DNA of 64,000 bases from Evernia prunastri (taxonomy: Eukaryota > Ascomycota > Lecanoromycetes > Lecanorales > Parmeliaceae): positions 1 to 64,000 of the forward strand of contig NKYR01000032.1 in the NCBI GenBank assembly GCA_003184365.1, in the 5' to 3' direction. Within the stretch, counting starts at the first letter, position 1, and the number at the start of each line of letters is the position of its first letter. The notes below the pieces were generated by a model that worked only from the letters and a program-made list of their open reading frames with translations, was not told the DNA's origin and did not search any database. Shown here one piece after another: positions 23,233 through 34,926 of this stretch. The translations under genes and the position numbers were made by a program.

Positions 23233-23296
23233 GAGGAAGGAGGAAAGAGGAAAGAGGAAGGAGGAAGGAGGAAGGAGGAAGGAGGAAGGAGGAAGG
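23233..23296 (+). repeat. purine-rich minisatellite (AGGAAGG)n
   Basis: Imperfect then perfect repetition of a 7-bp GGAGGAA-type unit over about 64 bp, purely purine on the plus strand. Confidence 0.85.
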
Positions 23297-23898
23297 CAGA
23301 TCTGTCCTTCCTTTGCTATCACTCAAGCGTTCACTTCCACCACTCCCGGCTCGCAAATCAGCATGTCTAGATATTTTGACTACCTTTCTACCTTTGCTTG
23401 ACGCCATATGTCTTGATGCTCGTCATAGGTATCTGCTGGAGTAAGTGTTGTATCATTGGCACGCCAAGTAAAAATGGAAATTCAAGCTGTAAGTTAAGGT
23501 CAAGGCTGCCATGAGTCATGACGCTCCCTCTCTGCCTGCCTGACATGTCTGCTCGACCTCTTGAGTCTTGGTGACATTAAATAAGCTTTGTACTCTGTCC
23601 ACTCCAAATTGACATATGATAACTTGTGCTCGGTGTGCGAAGAGCATGATCTGATGGCACTACTCTGCCTGACCAAATAGCTTTCATTCCATAGCAGGCC
23701 TTGGTAGCAAGGAGCAAAGATAATCAGATTGGCTTTCCAGATGAAACACAGTCGTTGATGCCTGATGGATTCCTACCTTACAACGTTGAGAGTGATGGTC
23801 AACTCATTCTTCGATCTCCATGGCAAGCGGCAAAACGTCATACTTACAATCTTATGACAGGGATCAATTTCCAAGGGAAGGGAAAGGATTAATTTGAA

Positions 23899-23926
23899 TA
23901 ATTAAATATTAAATATTAAATATTCC
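23899..23926 (+). repeat. AT-rich repeat (TTAAATA)n
   Basis: Three to four tandem copies of a 7-bp TTAAATA-type unit in a locally very AT-rich patch (about 23,880-23,960). Confidence 0.75.
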
Positions 23927-24696
23927 TTTGGCTAAATATTTTGCATTATTAAAATACCTTAAGGTACCCAAGGTATCATAAGGCCACTCACTGCATGCGG
24001 CTGAAATTCCACTTTTCTTTTTCTTCCTTTCTTTCAACTTTTTGACTTTTGATAAGCTGCATGATGATGCTGGTATGATGCAAGATCCCTTTACTTTATA
24101 ATCAAAGTACGTAGCTTGACTTTCGCTTGCCTTAGGCTACACCTGCCAACCCCAACGCACGGTCCAGCTATGACGCGCTAATTGACGGCATGATCTGCAT
24201 ACCCTTAACCAATCCAAGTATAGCGTCTGCCAAGTGATATGGGATAAGCATGATCAGGTGGAAAGATTGGTTGATGAGGAACGCCATTGCCGTCAGAGAG
24301 TCAAAGTAGTGGACCCTTGGACGAGGCGATTTTCCCGGACCTGCATTTCAATTTGGAGGGATTTAAAGGGAACTTGGCAATTAATGATAATAATGATAAT
24401 TATAATTTTGTATTATTTGGCGAATGATAAATGGATGGGCTGACCGGTGATAAAAATCATAAATCATCATCTCTTCTCTCTCCCTGTAAGCGCCTTTCAA
24501 ACTCAACAATTCAACTTTCTTTACTCCTAACTATTCTATACCTCTACTGCCTTTCCACAACCCACCACCTACAGACACATACCCATACTATCAAAACATC
24601 CACATCAACCCACCACCACCCACCCAGCCGTCACGCCAACATACCACCACTTGTTACCACCGAACCCCCCCCCCAATCTCCTCACCCAAAAAAACA

Positions 24697-25119
24697 ATGG
24701 CCTCACCAATCCCAACCACCTTCGCCACAGACTCCTCACCCCAAGAAGCATTCGCCGCCCACTACGACCTCGACAACCCCATGGAATCAGTCAACTCATA
24801 CTCCCGGTAACGCTCCTGCTCTTTGCTCTTTGCTCTTCCTCCCTGTCACTCACTCTCCCCCTCCCCCATCTTCCTACATCACCGCGCACAACGACATCGT
24901 TTCCACTCCCCATCCATCCATCCATCCATCCATCCATCCATCTAAGTAACCACTGACTCAACTCCCCACCTCCACAGACTGATGCACCAACACACCAAAC
25001 GTCAAATGGACCTCGCCACCCGCTCTAGCCGCCGCTCCCCGGCCGACCAAGGCGTTAGCAGTATGAGCCAGCTGTCCGGCGAGGATAGCATCGACAGTGT
25101 CGACAGTCTGCAACGATAA
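24697..25119 (+). CDS. small conserved fungal protein of unknown function
   Basis: Exon 1 24697-24806 and exon 2 24978-25119 join in phase 2 across a 171-bp intron, giving 83 residues. The frame reads MASPIPTTFATDSSPQ, then AAHYDLDNPMESVNSYSR, and after the splice LMHQHTKRQMDLATRSSRR with a Ser-rich acidic C-terminus (SGEDSIDSVDSLQR). I recall small ascomycete proteins with the same DNPMES..YxRLMHQHTK core, so I treat it as conserved rather than spurious. It has no signal peptide or membrane helix and is likely a soluble, partly helical protein. Too short to stand out as an open frame because of the long intron. Confidence 0.7.
24911..24942 (+). repeat. tetranucleotide microsatellite (CATC)n
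   Basis: About eight CATC units inside the intron of the small conserved gene; a likely length-polymorphic marker. Confidence 0.9.
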
Positions 25120-26260
25120 AAAATAGAACATTCGCTTCGCTTCGCTTCTCTTCTCGAATGGACTTTATCTACCTACCTACCTATGTATCTGTCTACCTAC
25201 TTCTTTCCAATGACACAAAATGCATAAACATCGGGCTTGGCATGGGATCGGCACCACGTGGCCTTGAGAGAGAGGAACGATGGATTCTGGCGTTTTGAAC
25301 GAATGGGCTTTGGAATCCCTCGAGGGCTACTTATGTGTCAATTTGTATAAGGCATGGAGGAATGGGCTGAGCATATTGTTTTCTGGAGTTTGACTTCGGA
25401 GGGGCTTAAAGCGGTCGACTATGGATAGCGTTGTCGTCGTCGTCATCGTAGCAGTCCATGGCGTTTTCATCTGGGATAGGTTGACCAGGTATGGGAGGGA
25501 TTTCCGATACGAATCCATGGAGTGTCTACCTTTTTACTACTTGCCTCCACTCAATATGCATGCTGCTGGTGCTCATCGCCGCTGGGTAAGCTGGCTATCA
25601 TTCTTCGTCTGCTATGCTCGGGTAAGACGAGGCCTTATGGTGCGATTGTATCTGTGCCCCTATTCTCTTCTCTTCCCATCGCTCGACGACAACTGTCGCC
25701 ACCACTGCGTGCATTTCCCAAGGGGGTTACAACCTGGCCTGACGCACACCCAGCCATCAAGCGTGTCAGATGCGTATCGTAAGTAAGTAGTAGTGATGGT
25801 AGTCACAGGCAATGAAACACCATCATAGAGGCCATGCAATCAATCTGTGTACCTATTCTAATCTACCGCACCCCCTCCCTGTTGCTGGAGATAAAAAATT
25901 GACAATGCCTGCCTCTTCGCTTCGAATGATGGTTGGAAAGGGGGGAGTTAAAAGAAAAGGAAAGTGAAGTGAAAGGAAAGGGACATGGGGGGGAAATGGA
26001 TGAAACGCCAGGCAGTATGTGCCGCTGATATGTACGTAACGTACGGATGGGAGTCTGGCTGCAATGGGCTTCAATCTTCTTGTTTGTGAAAAGGACACGG
26101 AATCCACCCTCCACCTTCCTTATCGGAGCAATCTTGGTAAGCACCACACCCTGTTGACCCTCGTTGCAAACTCTCTTGCTTGGATGTCGTGCCCAGTTGC
26201 ATATGTTGAGGGAAGTTCGCGCCCCAGGGCGATCGATCCGATCCATCTGATCCATCCAAA
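25120..26260. other. 3'-3' intergenic region, no gene seen
   Basis: Lies between the 3' ends of the small conserved gene (plus) and the chromodomain gene (minus), so it mainly holds two 3' UTRs and terminators. Short repeats occur (CTACCTAC near 25,170; a G/A-rich run near 25,935-25,995). No frame looks coding. Confidence 0.5.
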
Positions 26261-29200
26261 CTATCCGTCAAGGTTGAACCGGTTGCTCAACCCGCTCGCG
26301 CCCTTGCCACCACCACCACCACCTCCTGCTCCTCCAAGCATGCCGGCAGCGGGGCTCGCGCCGCGGGACCCACCGCGGGGGGAACGGGGCTGGACGCTCG
26401 AACCGCGAGTCTGCACGCCGCCGCCGCCGCGTCCGCGCTTGAGGTCGGCGATCTGCTCCTCCTTCCGGCAGATGAGATTTTCGCGGCTCTTGACCGTGGC
26501 CTTTTGCACATAGACCTCCTTCTGCAGCGCCTTGATCGTGGCGTCGTTGCTCAGTTCCTTGCGCCGGGTTTCGTTCTCGGCGGCCTTGCGCTGCAGCTCG
26601 GGCTGCTTGGCTTCGAGGGCGGCGAGGGCCTGCGTGGCGGTCGCGGCGGCGGTGGAGGCGTCGTTGTAGAGGCGCTTGGTCAGCTCCCAGTCGTGGGTCA
26701 GGTTGTCGATCTTTCGGTTCTTGGCGATGACCTCGGCTTCGAGCTCGCGGATGCGCGCGTCTTTGACGGCGGCGTCACGGATTGCTGGATCGGGGTGGTT
26801 GAGGAGCTCGAGACGGGCGCCGGCGAGTTCTTTCTGAAGGGTGCCACGCTCGCCTTTGAGAGCTAGGATCTCCGTGCGAGCCTTGCCGTGCTCTTTCTTA
26901 GCTTTCTCAAGCTCAGCGGCTTGCTCTTGGATCGTAGCGTAGCGGTCACCGGCCTTCTCGCGCAGCTCTTCGTAGTCAAACTGGCGGCGCTCATGCCAGT
27001 ACTCAAGGCTCTGGATCTTCTCATTCAATTGCTTCTTCTCGCTTTCCCAAAGCTTTTCGGTAACCTTGCATTCTTGGATATCTGCCGTCAGACTTTCAAT
27101 AGTGGGCTATGAAGCGTTAGTGACACAGAAGTAGCAGTGGTGTGTTGAGTGCTCACAGGACTGTTGAGTCGACCTGCATTGTAATCTGCGAGCATCTTTC
27201 GCTTTTTGGCTTGGACTTCCAATGAGTCACCATATTCGAGGTCCTGGAGAGAATTAGCAAGTCGGGTAGCACACAGTATTCCAGATTGTGCAGGGCTTAC
27301 AAAAGGACGCCTCCCACGCGGAAGGGCATTTGGGTTATTTGGATTCGTGATGAGCGGCGGGACAGGGTTGGGATAGTATTTAGGGGCAACTTCAGGCTTG
27401 TAGATATCTGAGATGTCAGAAATAGCGTCGGACAGGGACGAGTCGGAATCCATGGCGGGTATGTTTTCGATTGGTCGGATGCTTGCTAGAGTCCAAGCGG
27501 ATGTTTTGGAGCCAGAATTGTAGAATTCCAAGACCTTTTGAGCACAATCTGCTGGACCAGGTTCGTCGGCTTCGAGTTGACCAACCGAGCGTTGTGTGTG
27601 CCAAACGCAGAAAATAAGTTTGCGGATTCTGTCGATGGGCTCTAGCGAGCGCGCTAAACACAGATCCAAGTGCTCAACAGAGCTGTACACAACCAGCCGG
27701 ATCACAGGTGTCAAATCACCACCGCTTGCCTTCTGCTCTCGCGAATTCGTAATATGGCTTTCTTTCGCGTTGAAAGTTTCATCAAATGCGACGATCAAAT
27801 CTACAGACGGAAAGAAGACCGTCTCTCCTGAAGGTATGACAATCACTGTTTGCGATCCGACTGAACCTGGTTTCTGTGGTTTGAGCGCCTTTGTCTTTGT
27901 GTCTGGTCTCAAGTAAGACACATCCTTCCCTTTCAAGAACATTTCAATAATGTCAAGAAGATGGCCTGGCTTTGCAACCACTGCAATGTGAGTTGAGCTC
28001 TCCCTGGTAAGAGCCAAAAGCTGTGCCAGAAACTTGAATTTCTCGCTGGATAGCTCGGCGTACAGCGCTTCTTCCTCGGGGTTTATGTCTTCCTGGCTGC
28101 TTGGTCCTCCCCCTTCGAGACCAATATGAGTAGCCACATTGCTAAGTCGATGTAGAAGTTTATTTAGTCTCTCCGCAACGTCTTCGCCGATTCTTTCTTC
28201 GGTCATGTTTTTGCGTATGGCTTCTGGATAGTATTCGATGGTGTCCACGTACTGACTGAGAATACGGGGTTGCATGGGCAGAGTAACAACAAACTCCCTT
28301 GGACCCAAGTTTCTCACCTTGAGAATGGTCGTTTGGCTCTGCAGGGGAGACGCCTCTTTGTGCATCGAGAGTTTACTTGGAGTGGTGGGAGTGTGAGGAG
28401 CCGAATGAGGATTGCGCGCTGGCAGAGATATCTCCTTCAGAATAGTGGACGGCTGAACCTCTAGCCGACTTGGCTCTTCTTGAACTTGGTAGGGAGCCTT
28501 TGATGGAATGACGGAGGGCGAGGTCGTGGAACGCAGTGACTCTGCAGCAACCGGCGATTGCACACGCGCATGGACCTCATCTCTCACAACAGATGAAGAG
28601 GGTGTAGCTGCTGAAAGTGGCGGCCTTGGTTGCTCATCGCGAGTTGGAGCTGGAGACCCTCCAGCAGTTGATACCTGCGGATGCTCTGGTCGGTCCGTGG
28701 CCGACGCTGACGGTCTCAGGATGGCCGTCACTTCGGAGCCTTCACGACTATCTTGAGCCAAAGACAGAGACGCCGGAGAAGCAGAAGGTTCGGAATGCTG
28801 TCGCTTTCCACTACGCGCAGCCATTCTCTTTGCCTCACCATCTTCACGGATTCTCTTGAGCGTTGCTCTGATCCCAAGCGGTTGCACGCCTTCAGGCAAG
28901 CGGTTGCCGTTCGAAGCCGTGTCAGACATGTCGTCTTCTGAACCCAATGGTGGCTTGGGAGGTTCTCGAGAGTCCAAAGTATCTGGCAGCTGTCTTCGAC
29001 TGGCAAGTATTGATGAGCTGCCCGTTCTTGTGGAGTCTTCTATGGGGCCTTCAAGGATATTTTCTTTGGAAGGATTGGGAATATTTTGCCTAGATGACTG
29101 CGAATTTGGATCGCGTAGGCTTAAGATCGAATCGTCTGTGGTTGTAGCTTGTGATGGGTGGCTACTATCAATCTGGTCTTCTGAAATGGCAAAGATCTCC

Positions 29201-30867
29201 GAGGCAGTAGAGCGATGTACGCTTCGGCGTCCGTTAGCTTCAGCAACGGCTTTTGAAACGTTCAGATGCGGATCGATTCTGCGCGTTAATCCTCCTGCAC
29301 TCCCTGATGATATTTCCGAGATCTCCTCGAGAAATTGTGATTTTGGCACTACGTTTGGTAATTGGTCTTCTGCGTTGGACATCAGTTGGATGACTGCTCT
29401 TTCTGAAACTTGATTGAAGGGTTAAATCTCAGCTCCGACGTACCTGCGGCCGGAATAGAGACTCGGGAACCTTGACTTGCAAAGGCTAAAGAGACTTGTG
29501 TCTGGAAGACGAGACTGTGAGCAGAGCTATCGTCTACAGCAGGATTTTGACACGAAATACGATCAGCAGATCCTGGGACTTGTACTTCAGAAGATCTCTG
29601 ACGCTGCTGAATATGTCCTGCTGCCGTTCGATGAGGAGACTGGAATCCTAGTGATCTTTGATTGGTCTGGTTGTTTGCAATGTGATGAATAGTCGGATGC
29701 CCGGAAACGATGGCTCGGCGCCGGTGTTGATCGTGATGGGTGGAGGTAGGGTCTGAGGTACTGCGAGGTAACGAAGGGAATTGAGCTCCGAAATGAGACC
29801 CCGAGGATGACTCTCTTGTGCTTGGAGCTGGCTCAGATCTAGATCTTTCAGAAGCAATAAAAGAAGGCTGGCTAGCTGCTACCACAACAGCTGAAGAGTC
29901 TTCGATGGAGTCGTTGGCCTCCGCGATGTCACCAGTGGATGACTCAAGATCAGTGCTGTTGTGCAAAACACGAGATTTTTGGGTTAGTGAGGCCTGATCT
30001 ACGCCGAGAACCGCTGACGACGTGCTTAACGTAGGTTGATAGCTAGAAGATCCCGCAAGAGACTGTGAATCAGGTACAATACTGTTTTGTGAAAACTCTG
30101 CAAGTGCAGATGCAGATAGTGGATATGGTATAAGCGACTGTGAGTTTCCCTGAGTGGATAGAGAGGATTGATAAGCAACGTATAGGTCTTTATTAAAGTT
30201 GCTGTGCTGTGAGACCTGCACAATTATACCGGTATGACTGAAGGTAGAGTGGGAAGGAGCTTGATCCAAAGTTCGTGATATACCTCTTTTATTATAGGAA
30301 GAGCTGCTGTTATTAGTCTCGTGAGAAGGAGTTTTACTAATATGCTGAGGCTGAGGTCTCCGTTTTTCGACAGCGGTGTCACTGGCTGTGCAATCTCTGT
30401 TTGCAATTGACCGCCTTCGTCTTTGTCTCTGCCTTTTGGGTCTATCTGAAATTTTTTGGAGGTTGGATGATTTCCTTCGTTCCCAAGCCTTTACTGCCGC
30501 TGTATTCACGTTCTTCTTAGGTTGCTATAGGACAATTAGCGCTTACTAAAGAAGCGAGTAATTGTATCACTAAAGCCAATATCGAGTCCATGAATACATG
30601 TCTGATATCAGTACTCACCCAGTCTGGTTTGAATCTTGCTCCGGTTGTGGGATCGTCCGCCCAATCGATCAGATACTCAGTTGACCTTTCTCCTATGATA
30701 GATTTGATCCTGTACAAAGAGCTCGAAGGACTGCTCTGGCTTCCTTGCGTGGTTCCCACAGATTCTTCTTGCGATTGCCAGAGATTCGACAACAGCCTGG
30801 CTCGTTTGGAAAGAGTTTTCTCCGTCTCTGAATCTAGACTACCATGCTTGCGTTTTCGAGGACTCAT
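26261..30867 (-). CDS. chromodomain protein with HDA1-complex subunit 2/3-like region
   Basis: Five exons (minus): 30867-30619, 30524-29444, 29402-27301, 27243-27157, 27106-26261. All joins keep phase, giving 1454 residues. The chromodomain is at about 51-100 and is completed across the first splice: YRIKSIIGERSTEYLIDWAD plus ARFKPDW|QPKKNVNTAAVKAWE, with aromatic-cage-type Tyr and Trp residues. A long Ser/Gln/Pro-rich disordered region (100-790) follows. The next globular region (~790-1140) contains VVTLPMQPRILSQYVDTIEY, VVAKPGHLLDIIEMFLKGK and DLIVAFDETF, and resembles the class II HDAC complex subunit 2/3 domain, a helicase-like fold. A coiled coil (~1150-1390) and a Gly/Arg-rich tail follow. 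Neurospora CDP-2 of the HCHC heterochromatin complex is the closest named analogue I know, which suggests H3K9me reading linked to deacetylation. That is inference. Confidence 0.82.
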
Positions 30868-32979
30868 TATGCAATGGACATGATTGTCCAGATGGATCTA
30901 CTGAAGACATTTGGGGTCCCTATACATCTCAATTGAGATTTGAGATGGCAATTGGAGCAGCAATGCATATACAGGTCATCTTGTGATACCGGAGAAGACG
31001 AGCGGAAGTGAATGCGATGCTTTGACGAATTTGGCTAGCGTTGATTAGATACCCGCGCTAGCTGTTGACTAGCCGATTATCCACCTTAGCACTCTTAGTC
31101 AGTTTGATCTCCTTTACGTTTGTGAGTCCTTCAGCACTACATTGATATTGATATTGGTATTGGCAATTTGGTTACTGGTATCCTTACAATGTTATGGCCA
31201 AGCAAGAGCTGCAATTTTGGATTGGCATGGGTAGGCTATTGTACAATGAATTGGGAACAACACGGCACCTTACAGCTCCACACTTCTTCTCTTACATAGC
31301 CCGTCTCGCTGCTCATGACCGTCAATGTGTAATGCAGACCGAGTATAGGCTGTGGATCTTCAAAGATACAAAAGGTCATTGCGTGCCCTCTTAGTGCGTA
31401 CATACCCATGTTATGAAACGGTCAAATTGAGCCAAAGACCTGAACCATTCTTGACACATCAGAGATGAATCACAACCCTAACATGACCGTCTTGATTATA
31501 CATGGCACCAAGATCCAAGCAAGAGTATGTTAACACACCATCAAATCCTTCACTACCCGTCTACCTATAATTTCCAAACCCTACACTTCAACTAGGATTA
31601 AAGCACCTAAGTTCTTAATCACCTCGAATTATCAATATAAGACTGACCGTTATAGTTCCTAAAGTTCGGGCTCGCAGACATAAGGTCTGTCTCAGACTAG
31701 CTACAAATGTCAATATATAGACTTAACCGCAAAAAGATGGTTTGCGCATGTTCAATCAATGTTGCGCGTTCGATGGCGAAATCAATGGAGCTAGGCGTCA
31801 ATCTTAGAGACAAACCTTGACGTAACCTTAACGTATGAGAAGCGTGAAGAGATACCAGATTGACAAGGCACAATGTGGTCGATGGCTTCCTTCCTTTTCC
31901 TGCAGAAGCCTCCTATTACTTTGGTTGTTTTACTCTCTTAGTGTCCCCCGAGTCACGATGGGTACGGTGGGGAGGTAACTGTTATATTTTGTATCGTTTC
32001 CAGCAAATTTGAAATCGTGGACGATGTGGAGTAGAGAGTCATCAGTGGGGACCACTCCCCAAATCCTTCGTTTGTAATCAATGAATACTCTAGTCGTTCG
32101 GACTGGCACCAAATGGGAAGGTACTCGTATGGCGAATGCCGGCAACGTGTCTCAGGAGAAATCCAGTTTATAAAAAGGTATAAAAGTTGTTCAATTATTT
32201 GCCACGCGAGAACCAATCAGGGCCTCTAGGAAACGACGGCTCATTTCTTTGACTGAGAGTACCCACGACGGATATTAAACAAGGTGTACATCAAAAGCTG
32301 CAGTATGGTAGGAATACATCAGAGAAACGATACTCCAGAAGCTACATCGATATGCTTTACCTCAAGATCGTTACGTCCACAGGAAGTGGGAGTGTCGTAT
32401 GTGAAGTTGCGTTATCAAAACCAAGCAACCCTGAGAACTCCATGAACAAGCCGAGTAACGTACAAGCAACGAACATTAGTAGGGAGTGCCGGATAACAAG
32501 CAGCAAGGTTGCCTTTTCCATACCATCGTAACGAGAGGCAACCTATTCCTTCTAGCGAAGTCCTTTAGGTTACTGTTTGATTTCAATATCTTCGAGAATC
32601 TTGTATGACTTGTCCACCAGTGTTTTCATATTGATTTCAACTGCTGCTCTGGCGCCTGTTCATCCACGTACTCGTATCGAACGGGTGGCTTCCATAATAT
32701 GCTAGGGCTTTGAAAAGAGCCGAATCGAGCTCTTGAGCCCTCCCGTGCATGATTCTTTCGATCTCCATACGAGTTCAAGCAAAGCCTTGGCCCATTAAGC
32801 GGTACCGGAAACCCGAGCTCGTTTCAGAACACTAGTTGTCTTTCGATCGAATGAACGAGGATCAAAAGCAGCATATTACATGAAGAGAGCGTTTCGAGTT
32901 TACTGTTAGTGACCTGAATCGTGGAATCGTTGATACGCCCATCGAACAGTAGGACAACAAAGAAACCGGTGTTGATCGG
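30868..32979. other. 2.1 kb intergenic, no gene supported
   Basis: AT-rich DNA upstream of the chromodomain gene and downstream of the monooxygenase gene. The best frame (ATG 31194, 66 codons) has no family resemblance or splice partners. A short ATTGATATTGATATTGGTATTGG imperfect hexamer repeat lies at about 31,140-31,162. No RNA gene seen. Confidence 0.45.
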
Positions 32980-34530
32980 CTAAGACCTTCCTCCGCTATT
33001 CTTAGGAAACTGCTCCCTTAGCCACGCATCATAATCAAATCCAAGGTCTCGTAAAGTCTTGATACTATGTCGAGCTTCCCCTTTGTCTGCAAAAGCCTTC
33101 TTTATAGCCGGGAATCTCTCCCTCGCCCATCTCTCTTTCGCTGACCATTTCGTTGGCATTTTGCCTCCTCGACCAGTAGCACGCGTCGCCCAATCTACCA
33201 TTTCATTATGATATTCGAAGTCTTCTGGAAAGGACAAAACATGAAAAGCTTTGCCAGTACCTCGCTCCGCGATGGCATCCTCTTCCCACTTGCTCATTTC
33301 TGGCGCCGAAGGAAGCTCAAGCCTGCCAGCCCATACTCGAGCTACGACAGCCCCTTGCCCTTCGTCTGTTCGGAAAGGAATGATTTTAGATGGAAGACCA
33401 ATGAAAGCTATGGTTGGATCATCTATATAGAACAAATGCTTGTACAAACGCTGTACTCTTTCCCCCGTTGATATGAATTTAGATTCTAGCGAAGAAAAAA
33501 ATGGAAAGGAGTAGTAGTAGCCTGTAGCGAAAAGGACCGCATCTACATCTGACTCCACTCGACCATTTGTGAAAAGCACCGTTCTTGTGCCGTAAGATTC
33601 TGGCAGAAACTCCGCTATCTCTGGGACGTTTTCTTTATAGCCCGCACCAAAATCCAAAATTGACTCTGACCTCTGAGACACCAAAAGTGGAAGTTTGCTA
33701 ACCGTCCCAATTTGAGATGCGATATCAGTCCCGGAGGCGGCATTGCCAACAATGATGACCTTCTTATTGGCGAAAGGCCTTGCTCTTCGGTAAAACTTGG
33801 TGTGCGAGATGACACCCGGATTTGCTTGATTCCACTCCTTGATCCCCTTGATGTTCGGTAGGTTAGGCACAGTGTAATGTCCATTAGCGACCACGACAGC
33901 ATCATAGAGCTTTTCGTAGATGGTGTTGGTCTGGAGGTCCTTGAACCGGACTTGGTGAGCTCCTACTCGCGGCTGGCGAATGTCCATCACCTGCGTCTGA
34001 AATGACACGAGATGCTTAAGATCCTCGCCATAGTCTTCAAGGTACTGCGTGACGACCTCTCGGCTTGGGAAAAGCTGGTTGTCTTCCAACGAAGACTTAT
34101 CTGAGAACTTCATAATAGTGTGTGGAATATTGGTCTCCAAACGCTCATACATCGGTGATACAAATGTTGCCTTTTGTGCAGACTTTGCGGCACCATTTTG
34201 ATCCACGACAGAGCGCCAGACTGGTTCATCCAGGAGCTGATGCGGATTGGTTTGGGGAATATCGATTGTGCCAATTGGGTCGTTCGAATAGTTCCAGACG
34301 CCGCCAAACGAAGCCTGCTGTTCAAAGATATCAATAGTGTCGAAGCAGTCCTCGGCAAGGAGGTATCTGTGGCCCTTCCAATCAGAGACGAGAGTGTCTT
34401 AAAGTGACGAAGTCCCACGAATGGGTAGTAAATCACCAAAGACGTACTTTGATGCTGCAATTCCACCTGGGCCACCGCCGACGACGCAAATTTTTCTGAT
34501 CTCAGTTTCCTCCTCACAGTAGGAGCCCAT
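32980..34530 (-). CDS. flavin-containing monooxygenase (FMO-like)
   Basis: Exons 34530-34448 and 34366-32980, joined across an 81-bp intron (phase 2), give 489 residues. Motifs in order: FAD-binding VVGGGPGGIAASKYLLAED (Rossmann GxGxxG), with the splice falling inside it; a GGVWNY motif; VVVANGHYTVPNLP; the FMO signature region GVISHTKFYR (FxGxxxHxxxY type, with Val-Ile replacing Phe); a second dinucleotide site VIIVGNAASGTDIA for NADPH, where Asn-Ala-Ala is a slightly unusual GxGxSG; and ATGYYYSFPF (the ATGY motif). Family reaction: NADPH- and O2-dependent oxygenation of soft nucleophiles (N or S). No signal peptide or C-terminal membrane anchor, so probably cytosolic. The substrate cannot be told. 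No biosynthetic genes lie around it. Confidence 0.9.
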
Positions 34531-34926
34531 TGTCAGTCTCTCACGAGACGAGATCAAGTGAATGGAATTCTCGGATTTTTGTGCAGATAAGGAAATAGAG
34601 GAGTCTCGAGTATTAATGAGTATTTGCAACGCACCACATTAATGTATATTCATAATACCTTTAGAATCGCATTGCATATAAATGCAAGTCTATACAAAGG
34701 AGCACTGGACATGAAAAGTAATGTCACGTCAGGTGAGAGGTGAAGTTCGGAAAAAGAAACCAAGCTCGCCAGGCTCTTTGTTCGCGTCCGCGTTTCCGCC
34801 GCCCAGTCAATCTACTCGAGTCCTCCACCTTCCACCCCAGTCGCAGTCGCAGCAATTACCCGTTCTGAGATCAGACTCGGCCTCATGACGCGATATCGTC
34901 GAGCAATATGACCACAGTCTCAAGGC
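34531..34926. promoter_or_regulatory. divergent intergenic region, monooxygenase / telomere-protein genes
   Basis: 396 bp between two divergent start codons, so promoters for both genes must lie here. The half nearest 34,600-34,700 is AT-rich; the half nearest the telomere gene is C/T-rich. No specific site is claimed. Confidence 0.4.

Larger units (their letters stand above)
18907..24696. other. 5.8 kb stretch without a convincing gene
   Basis: No frame in this interval has family similarity, a credible exon chain or sustained coding character on either strand. The longest frames (about 190 codons near 19,736-20,314) are Pro/Ser/Arg/Gly-rich and arise from biased composition and a poly-G run. 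Simple repeats inside are listed separately. The interval separates two well-supported genes and may contain non-coding RNA or decayed elements that I cannot identify. Confidence 0.5.

Noticed and set aside
31194..31394. 66-codon ATG frame in the 2.1 kb gap upstream of the chromodomain gene
   Set aside because: No family similarity, splice partners or composition bias; a frame this short is expected by chance.
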